Below, piece after piece: positions 13,055 to 26,990 of a stretch of DNA of 64,000 bases. Within the stretch, counting starts at the first letter, position 1. Each line of letters begins with the position of its first letter. Below the pieces are notes generated by a model. The model worked only from the letters and a program-made list of their open reading frames with translations. It was not told where the DNA came from and made no database searches. Both the position numbers and the translations under genes were made by a program. This DNA comes from Mycteria americana (Eukaryota; Chordata; Aves; Ciconiiformes; Ciconiidae): the NCBI RefSeq assembly GCF_035582795.1, contig NC_134365.1, forward strand, positions 137,667,077 to 137,731,076, read 5' to 3'.

Positions 13055-16000
13055 GGGGTCCCAGGGGAAGCATGCCTGCACTGGTGCAAGGCTCTGCCCA
13101 GCCAGTCAAACTTGCCTTTCAGAAAGCTGGCATCTGTCTATCCGTGCACTTCTGGATTTTTTTTGCAGCAGTCAGCACTTCAGGCTAAGGTATTCACTAC
13201 AGTCTGAGTTCTTCCTGGACAAAGAACCAAAAAAAGTTACAAAGGAAAACTGCACCACCACCCCTGGCCTGCTTGCTCTCTCGGAGCATCACACGGACAT
13301 ATCGGCTTTCTAGTGTTTTGTCAGCGTCTGCATCTGAACTGTAAGTTGAAATGGTCAGAAGACCTTGACGCAAGTACCAGTCTAAGCGTGCAGTACAAAT
13401 TTCGTATCAGCACTGTCACACAAACACCACACAGCTCTCCTCTTCCTGTCCCTCCAGCAGCACTGCCTCTGGAGGGACTGAGTTCACAGAAGATGATCAG
13501 CTGGATTACACAAATGGACAAAACTGAAGCCGTGCTGCTCACTCAAGGGCTTGTAGTCATCTGGGAATGAAGCTTGCCTAATTTAATAAATGTCAATTAG
13601 TACCCCACGTTGCAATATGTCTTTGAGGGTACGTGCCCAAATACAGTGTGTATTTTTCTACCTACACTGGCTTCATGTACCACAAAAGCTCATCCCACCT
13701 GATGCTCATGCCACATAACAAGCGCTGCGCAGAGAGCTCCGAGCCCACCACAGCCAGGCAGTTCCCATGGTGTTGCATCGCTCTGTGCAGGTGTATCAGC
13801 TTGGACATTGAAGCAACACAGCTGGAAATTGCTAGGCAGGTTCCCCTAGCTTAGCCCAGCAGTGCAACACAGCGGTACCACCTTTGATACCAGCCGGCTC
13901 CGCGCAGAAGCAGTTCAAGTGCCTCCGCACTGGTTGCCAGTGCTCCACTTTTCAAGGTTTCCTCTTTTGGTATTTGAAGAAGTATTTACAGTTACTTTGT
14001 CTTCTGCTACGGTAACGTTAAGTGTGGTATAAAAAACCATTCAAAAGAGAATCCAAAAACATTGCTTTTTGGTCAAGAAAAATTTCCAGCATGCAATCCC
14101 TGTGAAATGTCTGCAGTAGTTATTTTAGGGTTATGTTCCTTTCTAAAGTCCTTTACACTTCTGTACAAAAAAGCCCTTTTGCTAGCAACCTCTGTTGCCA
14201 ATTCTACTGCAAGCAGGAACACGACCTTTACAAAAGATAAACACAAGTGGAGCAAGAGCTGCCAAGCAGTCTGACAGTGCTAATACCTCTCTATGAAGAA
14301 CAAACTGTAATGCTAATTTACGGAGTTGAAGATCAAAAGGAGATGTATCCACACTTAGACTAGTCAAGTGTAGCAATTACTTTCAGATCTCAAAATGGAT
14401 CTTTCCCTTAAGCCAAACTGCTACCTCCTTTCCCTCACTGTGAGGAAGCTTTGTTGAGGACAGCTAGGCTTGTCTTGCAGAAAATGAGTGCTTTTAGCAA
14501 ACAAAAGATGAGTTCAAATCTCACACCCCTGCACACAGGGACTAATATTTCACTTCAGAGGTGGCCTCACAACTGAGTGAGGGCACTAGAAGCGTGCTAG
14601 CCACCAGTGTTAATAGCATTATTGTATTTGGTGAGAGTCCGGCTTCTCCACACCTGAGTATGCTTTAAAGGTACACAAGTCAATGGAAGACGTCTTTGCT
14701 GCAAACGGTAGGAAACATCACTAGGAGTGTATCAGCTTTGGTGTAAACAGTGTGGTTTCCTCTGGGTCTGTGGCAGCTAAAAGATCTGCTTTCTAATACC
14801 GACTGCTTAAGAGTCTAATACTTCTTTCTAACACAGAACTGGACACTGATTTCAGTGGGGAGCATGATAAATTTCACTCTCTCTCTGGTTAATATATTTG
14901 TCTTACACTTCCAACGTTCACAGCACAGGATAAACAGAGGCTTTAAATCAATTAGTGAATGTTTGTAAAGTTCCTTACAATTTAAAAAGCTAAGTACAAG
15001 CTATTATTACCTTCTTGTTATAATTTTGCTATCATTAATCATTCTGCTTTTTAGGGGGAGGACAGCTGACAACCTCCTTTAAAATTTGATTCATTTGTAT
15101 TAATCAGAACTATTATCCGAACCTTTCCTGGAGTGAATACATTAAATACTGCCAAAACCGAATTGTTACATTATGCGTATTATTACTCCTTTTGACCCAG
15201 TTGGTTAACCAAGCTACGGGGTCTTCTCGGTTACTTCTCTTGGGCAAAGACATGGATGGTAGAGTCAAGTGCCCTAGAAGCAGGGTGTGCTACCCATGAT
15301 TTTCCTGCACTAGGGCAATCCAAGAGAAGGAGGCTATTTCTTCGCTCACAGCTACAAACTGCTTTCAGCCAAGGCTCAGCACAGACAACTCCTGGTGCCC
15401 TTTTTCTGTACAGTGCTGCCCACACTGTTTCACAGTGGGCCCAGTGTTTTCTTGATCTCTTTCCCCACTTTTCTGGTGTTCCTCTTTTCCTCCACCTTAT
15501 CGAGATGCCAGGCTATTACCAGCCACTGTCCTCTATCATATTATTTCCTACTGCACACTGTTCCTGGGTGTGGTTTTGTTCAGGCCCATGCCTGGTTTTC
15601 ACCTGAGGTCCATACTTGGGTTATATTACATCTAACGTAAGTCGGACAAGAGCAGAGACCGATTGCTGAGACGAAGCGAAAGTAGACAGTCAGGTCTTGG
15701 GACAGTAAGAAAGTCTTTTCTTAAGGACCCAGATGGGACTGTGTGACTTTTATTACTTGAAGATGCTGGACTAACAACAAGAATGTGAGATTGGTTGCCC
15801 TCTTCAAGAACAGAGCAGGAAGGCAAAGATTTGCCTATAAGCCCTTTCAATTTCTGTTTTTCTGAGTTCTGCATTTTGTTGGTTTAAGGGTTTTGTTTTT
15901 CATAAATCTAGCTTTCACATTTTATTTTTTTTCCCCAGAATTTCTTACTTTAGGGAAAAGACTCATGCAGATCCACATCAAAGCTCTGGGAAGCATCACC

Positions 16001-19000
16001 ACAGGTGAGTATTTATAGCGTGGTCTGGGGATGAATTTTGCAAGAAATTTGTATTCAGAAAAATTGAGCAGGCACGGCACAAGACTTGGCTAGGATATAA
16101 AAACTTTTCACTGTAATTACCTTAATGCCTATGCTCAATTGTCCTAGATGACTGGCTCTGAAAGGACTTCCATGAAAGAACTGAAACTGCCTTTTCTGGC
16201 AAAGCAGGATATAAACAGGAGCTGAGGGAAAGGTAGGAGTGAGTGGTGTGGGAAAGGTGTGGGAGAAAAACTGGATGTTCTCGCCCTCTTTGCAGACTTC
16301 ATCTGAAAGCCGACTGTCACCCTGCCAGCTTGTCTACCATCTGTCACATTTCCAATTTGCCTGTCAGCAAGACAGAAGGAAATTGCTTTGGATGAAAGTT
16401 ATTGACTATGTCTTGAGACATCTGAATTCAATCCGCAGCTCTGTCCCAGGGTCTCAGGATGATACTGTGATAATCTTAAGACGGCTTCTGTAAAGGCATC
16501 CCAGGCTGCCCTCTGCCTGCCCACTCACTGAAGGGAAAGAAAACTTCACCAACGCTTTTGCTGGTGCTTTTCTCTGCTGTCACTTCAGAGGACATTGGTA
16601 CATGCTGTGCTTACATGTTCTAACAAATGCAGCCAAGTCCAATCTCCACAGGAGTCTTCAGGTGTTTCTGTATCGCAAATAATTATTTCACAACAACTAT
16701 GGAAAGTATATATTTTCCCTCTATTTTACATGTGGACTGCAGATGGGGAATCTTTAAGCTGGCAGTTTTGGCAGCATGGTCTGATAGTGCCAAAACCTTC
16801 TGATATGTGCTGCATGTGACCCAAAACCCATGGAGGCAGCATGCTCCGTGTCCGTGCAAGGGGCTTTTTGTCCTGGGGTGTAGTTAGCCCCAAAGGTGTA
16901 AACAGAGATTTAAACCAAAAAGAAACCAAAACACATGAAAGCATTAGCTGAGTCTTAAAAAAACTACAGTAGGACTCAGCAAATGCTCATTACGTTCATA
17001 GTTCTGAAGCTAAAGCCACGTGGGCCAAGTATTCAGGAGCTCTGTGAGCCAGGGCACTTGTCCATGCAGGGATGAGCTAAAACAGTGGCAATCGTGAATT
17101 TAAAGGACAACTTCAGCCTTTGCGGCACTCAGGACAAAACCTGACATCAACACATAGTTGATTGTGACTGGAAAGAGGTAGGTTTCTTTCTGTCTCCACT
17201 TTTTCAAAATTAGAAAAAAGTTCTGTTGTTGAACCAGTAGGACAGAGACATAGCAGCATTAGTCTGCCTTGCACTATATTTAACTTGGTGTTACCAAATG
17301 GCATGCAGGATATACTTGTGGCAATGCATGTCACTCCTGAGCATCTTCCCTTCACACCTCCCACCTCCACTTCTTCATACTCAAAATAATAACTTTCTGA
17401 TTTGCCGTTATTATATTCTAATCTCTTAAAATCATATTGGCAGACTGGATTGATATGTCTGTATATTTTCCTTAGTCTCAGAAAACTCTGTTTCTTAACA
17501 CATAAAAGAAAAGATTGAAGAGCTCTGAAAATATCTTCCATCAGCTTTTTTTCTGGTTTCAGTTATGACATTCTCATTGCAGTGGCTTTCCTGACTGCAG
17601 ATGGTGCTTATTGGATGTGCAGAAGTAAGATATGTAATTTTAAAGTAACGTAGCACCTTTAGATCCCTACTTTCTTTTGATTTAGCCAAAAGAGGTATCT
17701 TTGAGACTTCTTAGCTCCTCTCTGGAAATTCTTAACGGTATCCAAGTGACAAGGTACTGCCATGTACAATACATGCAAATCCCTGGATCCCGGGTCTGGT
17801 GAAAGCTGAGGCTATGGAGATGGAGAAGACTGCCAGGAGGGGAAGGGAGCATTTTAACATCTTCTCTGTCTTTTGTGAACTTCTGGTTGGTGACAGCTGA
17901 TGCAGCCCACTTTTGATATAAGCACTGACCACAGTTCCCGTCTAATTATAGTGTGGTAGATTGTGTCTATATGCTTTTATAGCACTTGCCAGAATGGTAT
18001 CAAAATATTTCATAGGTAACTTAGGTCTATAATGTTTCCTGGTGGACATCAGGATCTTTTGATGCTTTGCTGGACAAGCAGGCATTACTTGGCACAATCG
18101 TTGTTCTCTCTTTTCCTTTCTGCTGTATTAACCTATGGCAATTCATACGTCTTAGTAAAGAGAATGGTTTTGCAAGATGCTCTGAAAAGAAGGCTAATGC
18201 AGAGCCTGGTAGTATCCTCTGAAAGTTTAGTTTGTAGCTCAAGAACAGTGTCAATAACTCAGACTCCTGTGCTGGGCTCCAGGAACTGCCCTGGTAAAGT
18301 CATGAATGAGTCATGAATGATGATGAGACCCGTAATATAACTTTACCCAGAGCAGTGACCAACAGTCTTGGACACTGGAACTAAGATTTTGAAATGACTG
18401 AGAAAATGGATGGAAAAATTTGAGCCCATGAATAATGTAGTTAATAGTGGACCATGCCCCAGAGAAGGTAAAGAGCTGCATTCTGCATATAGTGCAATAG
18501 TCACCTACGGATGAAGTTTTTGCCTGTGTATGTAGGAATCTTACTTGTATGTACCATCTTATCTTATTAGTATGAAAGGAATTTTGGCATTGAAAGGCCC
18601 AATGAATTAAAGCCTTGTTGGGGTACACCGTGGAAGGAGAGATTTACACTTGATGTGGACAGTGCTCGGTTTTTTTCTAATTAGGGGGTAGGGCAGTAAG
18701 CTTTGTAACATGTTAATTTGTTAGAGCTGGAATGTGTTTTGACTAAGTGGAAAGAAAAGTTGCTTTATTTCTTAAAATAGGTAAGACATTTAATGAGACA
18801 AGTTGTTTTCATTTGAACATATTTGATATATGTGTAAGATATGCTATCATGAGGTAAATGCAAATGAAATTAAACCAAAACAACACAGGACATTAAGTTT
18901 ATTGCCGGGTGATATATATCATCTCTAGCTAATTAATAAACATGTAAATTAGGCAGGCTGAGGATAAAGAACGTGTCAAAGAATGACTTTCTGGAATGAT

Positions 19001-20734
19001 TCCTCAAGATGATGTCATCATGGCTACCATTTATCTTGTTCCTACCACACTGAGGGTCTAAGTATGGAGAAGCTTGTCTGGTTTGGTAAAGCTATCTTTG
19101 ATTTTAGCAGTAAAGATGGTTATTCCCGATTTTGTTTGACTGTTTAAAGAAGCAAATCTCATGCAAGCTACAAGCTTCATAAATTAGAAACTTGACTAAA
19201 CAACAGGATTAATACATGAGAAGCCTGAAGAAGATGAAGCAAATATGGGGAAAAAAATGTTGGAAGGAAGTTATTGTTTACAGCTGACTCATAAGTTAAA
19301 TGCAGAGTTCATCATCTTGAGAAGGAAGCAGCAAGTGAAGCTTTCTTCCTGTGGGAGAAAAAGGCAGTCCCTCAAGGTATTGCTCCCTGCTTATCCCATT
19401 TATCTCAGTCCTGCTTGGACTGAGGGAGACGTCTACATCTCAGTGCCAGTCTCTCCTCAGAATGAGAACACCTTTGTATAGTAACATACTAAAAAGGAAA
19501 CAGTGGTACCCGACGGTACCAGCAACCCGTCACCAGCAGCAGAATTGACCGTGTCTCCTCCACCATCCGAGTAGTCTCACATGGACACTAAGGTGCAAGG
19601 GTTCAAGGTGTAGAGTTTGGGCCCTGCATGGGTAGACTCCCTGAGTAGCTTTTCCTGCACACGAGACCCCAACCTGACATGCACAAGCCCATCACAACTA
19701 ACTAGATACTAACAGACCCACATGCAAGGGCTCAGCAGTGGGTTTTTTTTTTTACTAGGGGCCTCTTCACGACGGGCTTGCCCAAGGAAAATCCTGGTTG
19801 AACCACATGTTTACAGCCCCCCAGCAGTTCCGTTCTGCTCCGCGTCTTGCCCTGCCTCAGCACTGACCTGCCATCGCTGGTGTGGGAAATGGTCTGCGTG
19901 TTGAAACACGATAGCAGGGATGTTCCACTTGGGCTGCAGGGCAGGCTGCCCTTGCCTCTGATCAGCCCCTGCTCAACAGCTGAAGCAGTAGCACAGTAGT
20001 AGGAGAACCTCAATGCATGAGAAAACAGAGCAAGGCACACCTTTCACTGGCTCTCCTGGCTCTAGATAGATCTTGCTTGACCCCTTGTTTAATCAGACTG
20101 CACAGAGGAGAATCCTAAAGCTGGAGTCTGTGCCCACTGGACTTCCCTTTTCACCTTGCTTCCTATGACCTGATGGTTCCTGGTTCTGGTCCCACCTACT
20201 TTCTGCAGAGGTCAAATATGTTTATTAATGTGATTGTTGGATAAAATAGTAGCAACTCCCAAACTCGGTAGTGTGAGAAGGGGTTGAGAGAGGACTGCGT
20301 GTACCTGAGAGCATAAAGAGAAGCAAGAAAGCCCGAGACACTCCACTCATTAGAGCACTGAAAACACGCAACCCTTCTTCACATACCCTATCATCAACTC
20401 CAGCCGGCTCAGAAGGAATGACTAGATCCATACTCATCCTGCAGGTCCTTAAAATTAGATCTGAGGAGCGTGTGTGCATGTGGGCTGCCCGTGCTCCGTG
20501 CCGAGGGGCTGCGGCACTGCAGGCTGCCTGTGCTGGCCCCAGGCACAGGTAGGGATGGGGCTGGGCACATCAGCCTTCCACCACGTGTGGAAACCTCTTG
20601 GCAACACTTGTGCGAGGCATGCAACTCCTCCATATAATCAGCCTCGAAACAGGGAGTGATTTAGCTCCTACTCAGTCATTTTAAGTGATTTTTCTCTCAG
20701 TTAAGGCATGTTCAGAGAGTTGGGGCAGGCTGGA
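13055..20734. other. Non-coding stretch, no gene recognised
   Basis: Mixed composition with GC-richer spots near 13.7-13.9 and 19.8-20.0 kb. The longest frame, 142 codons on the minus strand at 17113-17541, resembles no family and is of a length expected by chance. T-run near 19743-19755. Confidence 0.55.
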
Positions 20735-20804
20735 ATAGGTAGCCCTTTTGCTAACCTGTCTTAGTCCTAACAGAGCAAGACAGGTTAGCAAGGGGACTAC
20801 CTAT
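20735..20804. repeat. Long near-perfect inverted repeat (hairpin), 28-bp stem, 14-base loop
   Basis: The left arm 20735-20762 (from ATAGGTAGCCC to ACCTGTCTT) is the reverse complement of the right arm 20777-20804 (AAGACAGGTTAGC to CTACCTAT), with three differences. As RNA, read from the plus strand, two of these become G-U wobbles and one a C-A mismatch. The loop is 20763-20776. Size and stem quality resemble a small pre-microRNA or a recent inverted duplication. The neighbouring direct repeat suggests replication template switching. I do not recognise a known microRNA. Confidence 0.85.
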
Positions 20805-20835
20805 GGCAGGGCTACCTGCTCCTAACAGAGCAAGA
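20765..20835 (+). repeat. Direct repeat, 16 bp identical, 55-bp spacing
   Basis: TCCTAACAGAGCAAGA occurs at 20765-20780 and again at 20820-20835. The first copy overlaps the hairpin loop and right arm. Between them, AGGGCTACCT (20808-20817) is also the exact reverse complement of AGGTAGCCCT at 20737-20746, so the left arm has two possible partners. The pattern fits one complex event rather than independent repeats. Confidence 0.9.
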
Positions 20836-23816
20836 GGTACGGAGTGATTCCACTTGATCTGTGGGACATCTGGAGTTGTGCATAGATTAGTGACCTTGTG
20901 GCTTGTGGGGCATTTATCAGACAGAGGCTGCCAGGATGAAAGGCAAGGACTCCCTGCACTTTTAATAGCATTTTTCATCTTCTTTTTTTTTTTTTTTTTA
21001 ATTCCGTCCCCTAACAGTAACGTTTGCAGCACATCTGAAGGAACGTCTCTCTTCCATTCCTCCCCTACAAGAAAGCGTGCAATTGTTTCCCTGGGGTTAG
21101 ACATCTACAAACTTCAATGACTTTGCAATTAAGCTTTTACAAAATTTGTTTGTTTGGTAGAAGAGCAAATCACCGTGAAACTGCCAGGGCTTGGTGGCCC
21201 TCTCCTGGCCACACTTGTGCCATGCACTTGTCCTCAGACACAAACCCTGCTGCAGCGCAGTCCCAGGCTGTGCACCCTGCGCTGTACCTTGCCTGGCAGC
21301 TTGCTGGCAGCAGGCAGCAGCTAACAACACGTACGCAACATAAAGCAAGAAGCTGAATATATTTACTTTGGATTAAACAGGACGCTTTCATGTTTTATGT
21401 GCTGGCACTTTGCCAAGTGGCATGCTAAATATAACCAAAGCTCCTCGGTATCACCTGCAACGTGAGGCACTGTTCATCACAAATAAATGTATAGAAGTAT
21501 GTTGATCATTACAGGTAGGATACATCTCACCTAACTTTGGTCCCTCAGGTCTTTTGACACCTAGTCTATGTTAGCGTCCTTTAGAGTCATTTACTTGGCC
21601 TCTTTCAGGTCGAGATGAGATGCTTTCTAAGGGTGCCTATTTCTCTCCACCTCACAGGCACGTGATCAGTGCCATCCACCGGAATATAGTCAGTTAGCTT
21701 TCCTCCTTCCTTGCGAGAGCCTGGTTGTCCTCTTATTTTCATTAGGGTGGAAAACAGCTATTCCAGTGAAGTCCATCACATTGCTTTGGTGTGGAAAATG
21801 GTGTAGATAAAAGCAGAACAAGGCCTCAAATCTCTGTAAAGATAAAGGGGATTTCTGCCACTGCTGGAATCCTTCCCCTTCCTTCCTCTCTCCCCTTTCT
21901 CCTTTCTCCTCCTCCCTTCCTTCCCCCATCTCTCTGAGTGGGAAACCATTCAGGGCTTGTGAGCCTCCTCTTTTGTCTGACAACATGGCAAATTATTCCT
22001 GCCTTGATTTTAAATATTTAAGACTAAAATACTTGAAATACAGTACACTGACAACATGTCTTTCATAAAGACTGATAAGTCATTTAGCAGGAAAAAGAAA
22101 TCAAAATACCCATTCATGATATTTGCTGATGGACTTTGCAGGTGACAGAAAAGACTGGGCAGTGCTAAATAATATCAAGTGTTAGGTCATTGTTACAGTA
22201 TAATCTGAATTGTTTGGTAAAGTGGAGAAATGTAAAGGCTTGTGTTGTTATAATACCACGTTATATGTATGTAGGAACATAGGAATCCCCATAGCGTCAG
22301 GGACCCTGTCCTGAGAAGCTGTGGCTGTTTCTTGCATACCTTTTTTAATCATCTGAACTTGAGTACGCAGTGCAACCATAGAGTGAAAAGCATCAACACG
22401 GCCGCAGGAGAGACAAACCGCCAGCCACGAGAAGAGACCACTGCCCCCTCTCTGGCCTGAGCAGGGGCGCGTGTACAACTCCACACCCAGTCCTGCTGCC
22501 CCTGGCTCCACCGGGTGCTGGAAAAACAAAGCAGGTGTCAAAAAGGAACAAAAAAGACAATCAGAGAAGAGGAAAATGTGCTTTCCTTATGCAAAATGGA
22601 GGTATCAGTTCATATCGCTTATACAACAGAGGGGTTTTGAACAAAATTTCCAAGAGCCCACATGAGAACAAAACTTAATTAAAGAGCCCTCAGACCTGTA
22701 GGTTATAATGAGCTACCAGGACTGGAAGCAGACGTTAAAAACATTCATACTGAAATAAAAGGATAAGTGACATGCCTGGAAAAAAGAGAAGGAGATATAA
22801 AGGCATAGAGAAACATCCTACAATGAGATTGTTAAAGGCTTGTCGATACCTAAGAGCAAGAAGCAGCCTTTCTTGAGCATTTCAGAAGTGTGTGTGATGC
22901 CGAGATCTCATTAATTTGTCTCTGAAAATCTTACACTTGAAGATAACTATGAATACATAATATAAATTGAGAGCTGGTCTAAACCTTTGTCAGCACAGGA
23001 ATCAGCACAGGAAGTCTAGCACAGAAAGAGCTTTGTGACCGTTAATAAGCTGAATGTATCACTCTTATTCGCAGCAAGGTGATTACTTCCTAAAGAGTAG
23101 GCTCACGGTATGAAAAGACCGGCAGTATAAACAGACCAGACTTGTCCCTGATCGAGAGCCAAGCCCCTCATCCCGGTTTAAAAAAAAGAGGTACGTGCTC
23201 CCCGTGAAAGGCGATTCGGGACTGCCTTGGTAGCAGGCAGCACGACTCGGCTGCAGGGCTGCCCCAGGCTGTGCCATCACGTCTCCTTCGCTTCATCCCC
23301 GCTACAGCTCTTGGCTGTAACAGGGCACCGCTGCAAAGAGCCGCACCAGCTAACAGCATGCTAAAACGACTCTGCAGCAGTCCGCAGCCTTGGAAAAACA
23401 GTGTGAGGTTGGCTGATGATGGCTAGAGCCTGGTACAGGAAGGTGCTTACATTTCCAATTTAGAATATTCTGCTGTGAACGTTTAATAGCGCTACATCCT
23501 AACAGCCACTGTTACGATGAGCAACAAATTATAAAACCTGAACATTTATTACAGTGCTTTTCTGGAAAGATTTAGTTATCATCTGTAGCATTCTTCTGAG
23601 ATTAGTACTGTTATTACAGTCTCCTTTACACTGCTTCATATTTACCTGTGAAGGCAGGAGAAGGTCATGTAACCTCTGAGATGATGAGACCTTTGTAATA
23701 TTGCCTTGTGTTCCTTATGGCTTGCTCCAGACCGAATCAGCGTCACACAGGCAGAGCTATCTGACTGTTGACTTCTGTAGACTTTTGCTGCTGGAGGAGA
23801 AGGCAATTCCTACACT
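20836..23816. other. Non-coding stretch with low-complexity tracts
   Basis: T17 run at 20983-20999. A nearly pure pyrimidine tract of 65 bases at 21871-21935 accounts for the Glu/Arg/Lys-rich minus-strand frame there. No exon or mobile element recognised. Confidence 0.6.
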
Positions 23817-23892
23817 TCCTGAACTTTTAAAGTCCTGAACTTTATTCAAAGAGAACCGAATATCCTGAACTGAATTCAAAGAGAGACCTGGA
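23817..23892 (+). repeat. Imperfect tandem duplication, period 30
   Basis: TCCTGAACTTTATTCAAAGA starts at 23833 and TCCTGAACTGAATTCAAAGA at 23863. A third TCCTGAACTTT begins at 23817. A local duplication with some divergence. Confidence 0.85.
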
Positions 23893-26800
23893 ATTGCTTC
23901 CCAGACTCTCTTGCTTTTCTACTTCTCCCATCATCTGTTCGGTAAAACAAATCTCTGTTCCTCTCTGGGACAAAGCACGGAGAGAGCTGTCAAATGCCAA
24001 AACATAAGAAGCCTTTGGACTGCAAGAATAAAGAAAGAAGCTGCCAAAATATGCGTCGCTCTGCCTATAGTCAAAGGACTTCTGATCTGCAGGTCCAAGA
24101 CGAAAGAAAAAGAGTACCATTTTAGCTGCCTGGGTGTTTTAGCCATTTTAAAATTACATTTAGGTGAAGTTGAAAACAAAACACCACCTTGAAATTAAAA
24201 AATCAATATTTTGTTTGAGTGTTGAAAAATGCTCTTAATGTTACTCCTTTTTGCTTTTCCAGTACTCTAAATGATTCTGTCACTTTGGCTAGAACTTGCA
24301 AATAATTTCAGCCAATTCTCAAATGGCTTTTTTTTCTTTTTTTTTCATTTTCTCTTTTTTTTTTTTTGCAAATGATGTGGCTTATTTTTATCTTTAAAGC
24401 AGGTGGTGGAATGGTTCTTCCTTGTGAGACCTCATTCCTTGCATGTGTACAGGTTCCCTTTGGAGAGGGAGATGGGGCTAATACTTCCTTCAGCCTCAGA
24501 AAGTGAGAGCTGAATGCTAATAAGCTGCTAGGATGTCCTTTCCCTGTCTCTCTCACTATTTGTAACCCATGGGGATGTACACAAACTTAGGTGTCAGGGA
24601 GAAAATGTCTTTCCTTTTTCACCCTAAGCAACTGCATTTGTTGTAGGTAAGTCTATCAGACCCTGTCCCTGTATTTTTAGACCACAGAGAGAATTAGTTG
24701 GCTATTTCTAGCTCCAAAACACTGGATTAGACAGACTGAGGGTTCAACGGAATACAACTGCTACAGCCCTCAGTAATGACCTCGGCAAGCCACGCATGCC
24801 CCTGCTAGTGCTGCAGAACAGGACTGCACATTATTTTTTCCCAAGTAACATGCATATACCTTTAGTTTCCCAAAGAGTCCGATTCCCACATGGAATTATA
24901 CATCGCTACTGAATCACTGCTGCCGAGGACCTCTGTTCACGCCAGCCATGGTGAGCAGAGCTGCTGATGGCCAGGGACTGACAGCAAGATGCCTGGACTC
25001 CTGGAAGACCCTCTTTCCTCATGCAAAACAGCAGGCGTGAAGGTGACAAGGCACTCAGTTTGACAGCCCTGGACTTTGCCTACCCATTTTGTCCTGTTTT
25101 TTGGGGGACTGGGGGAGTACGTGAGGCTCATTTTCTTTTCTGGAACTGGAGCTTTCATTATTTCTCTTGCTTGAACCTTGGAGGGCTGTTCCCAATGGTC
25201 TAGTAAGTCAACAGTTTGGTTCAAGCCATGTATCTTGCATCAGATCGCATGGCCTTGGGGAGGGTGGGGATGTTTTCCGTTTCACTTTGGCAAGATGTCT
25301 CTTTCCTCACATCACCAGAGTCAATCTGTAGGGCTGGGCATGATGCATGTGTTATGTTAGAGAAGCTGGAGCAGAAGTGCCCTGACACACACCCATGACA
25401 TGGGGTCAGACCCACAGTATATTCCCCTTGAGCTGTGTGGTTAACTGGACACCTTAGTTTTTCTTCTGACCTTGATGATAGGCTCCAAAATGCAGCTATT
25501 TGCAAGGACTGCTGGAGAAAATGAGTGCTGAGGGAAACGTACCTGTCTGGTACAGTCACAGGGCGGAGATGTGTATTCAGTAGCAGAGGTAGCTGTTGTG
25601 GAGGGAGGATAAAGTGCTGTTTAATTTCATGTATGTGTTTGTAATACAGACATTAAACAAGACTGTTGTAAGAATGCTTTTAGATTTTCATCTAATGGCT
25701 ACAACTGTAGCAATTAAAAAAAAAAAAAAAGCAAATGCCGATGAGCAATAACAATCTTATGGGAGGCACAACAATTCAAAAGTTATTTAACTTGCATAAC
25801 TCCCAAATGAAGACCCAATAAAGCTGTTCAGACACAGCTGCTGGAACTATTGGTACTGTCGAAATACAGGTTATTGAAATAAAATACATTGTTAAAACAT
25901 CAGGTTTAGAATGACAATATTTTCATGGGAGATGTGTAGAGCAGAATTATTTTTCTATCATCTGACATCCTTAAATATCAGCCTTGGGTCTGATCTGCAT
26001 TATGCAAGTTTGAATCAGCCACAGGGGTTGCATGGCCCGGAATGGGAAAAAAAGAAAATCTACATTTATTTCTGTTTGCAAAACTTCCTAGATTAATGAA
26101 TCTGCCTTAGAATAGCCTTGAGACTCACAAAAGAGAGCATCCCTGTTGATGGTGGGTGAAACATTTGGTCTTAACTACCTGTAAATAATTTGAGTGCTGA
26201 AAAGTTTGGTGATGCTGAGTAGGCCTAAGGCACTTAATTATTTAACAAGATATCCTAGGGAACTCCAATAGTGTTTTCTGCCCCATTAGGACAGAAATAC
26301 AATTTCTCTCCTATTTCAGCAAACGCCTCCTCAACAAACAATACAATGTGCAAGCTGGAACTTAAAGACTGGCTAATGGTCCCTTGACATGATCATACTG
26401 AAGTGAAAAAGAGTAAAACCAGCATATGCTATGTACACAAAAAAGACATTTCAGCCTAGAAATTAATGTTTTAAAGAAAACATGCTGAAGGCCACGAAGA
26501 GCTCTGTATCTCCATGGACGGCAATTACAAAGTTTTGTTCAGCATCCATTTCTGTTTGTTGCGTAGTTTCTAATACTGTATTTCCTATCAATAAAAGCAA
26601 AAGGAGGTCCTGTAAATCACGTTAACAAGTTGCTTTTCTCAAGCTGTAAATGTAGCGCCTACTTTACTGCACGTGCACATACCAGCTGTGTGAGAGTGTC
26701 TTCAACCAGGCACGCTATGGTTTATGACTTTCATTCCACTTATTATTAATTACTACTCTTTATTATGGCTGGTTATGAGTACTTAGAAAGTGCTTTTTAT

Positions 26801-26978
26801 CAAAGGACTGTGACGGCTAAACAGATTTTGAAAAGGAAAGCCACTTTTGACTTTTCTTTTTGTAATTTATTGAAGGAACCTAAGACTGCTTTTCAAGAAC
26901 GATGGACAGCAGAAGGCCTTGAGCTTCCAGCCTCCAGGTTGCTGGAGAGCTGGCTGTCAGGGATGGTGTCTACTTATT
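23893..26978. other. Non-coding stretch, no gene recognised
   Basis: Contains a T-rich tract at 24328-24367 and an A15 run at 25716-25730, either of which could be a retroposon tail; no retroposon body is recognised beside them. Confidence 0.55.
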
Positions 26979-26990
26979 GCCCTCTGCTGG
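26979..26990 (-). promoter_or_regulatory. CTCF-like motif
   Basis: The minus strand reads CCAGCAGAGGGC, a full match to the degenerate CTCF core CCASYAGRKGGC. The motif is short, so chance occurrence in 64 kb is possible. Confidence 0.35.

Noticed and set aside
14500-14535. tRNA/SINE B-box-like sequence (GAGTTCAAATCTCAC)
   Set aside because: No A-box, no acceptor-stem pairing at the right distance, and no SINE body could be aligned.
17113-17541. 142-codon minus-strand frame ending with a CxxC-like pair
   Set aside because: No second cysteine pair or zinc-binding pattern, no recognised family; length expected by chance.
22700-22770. Possible additional old CR1 piece (ACTGGAAGCAGACG followed by CTGAAATAAAAGG)
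   Set aside because: Only about 40 bases resemble the consensus and the sequence beyond does not continue the match.
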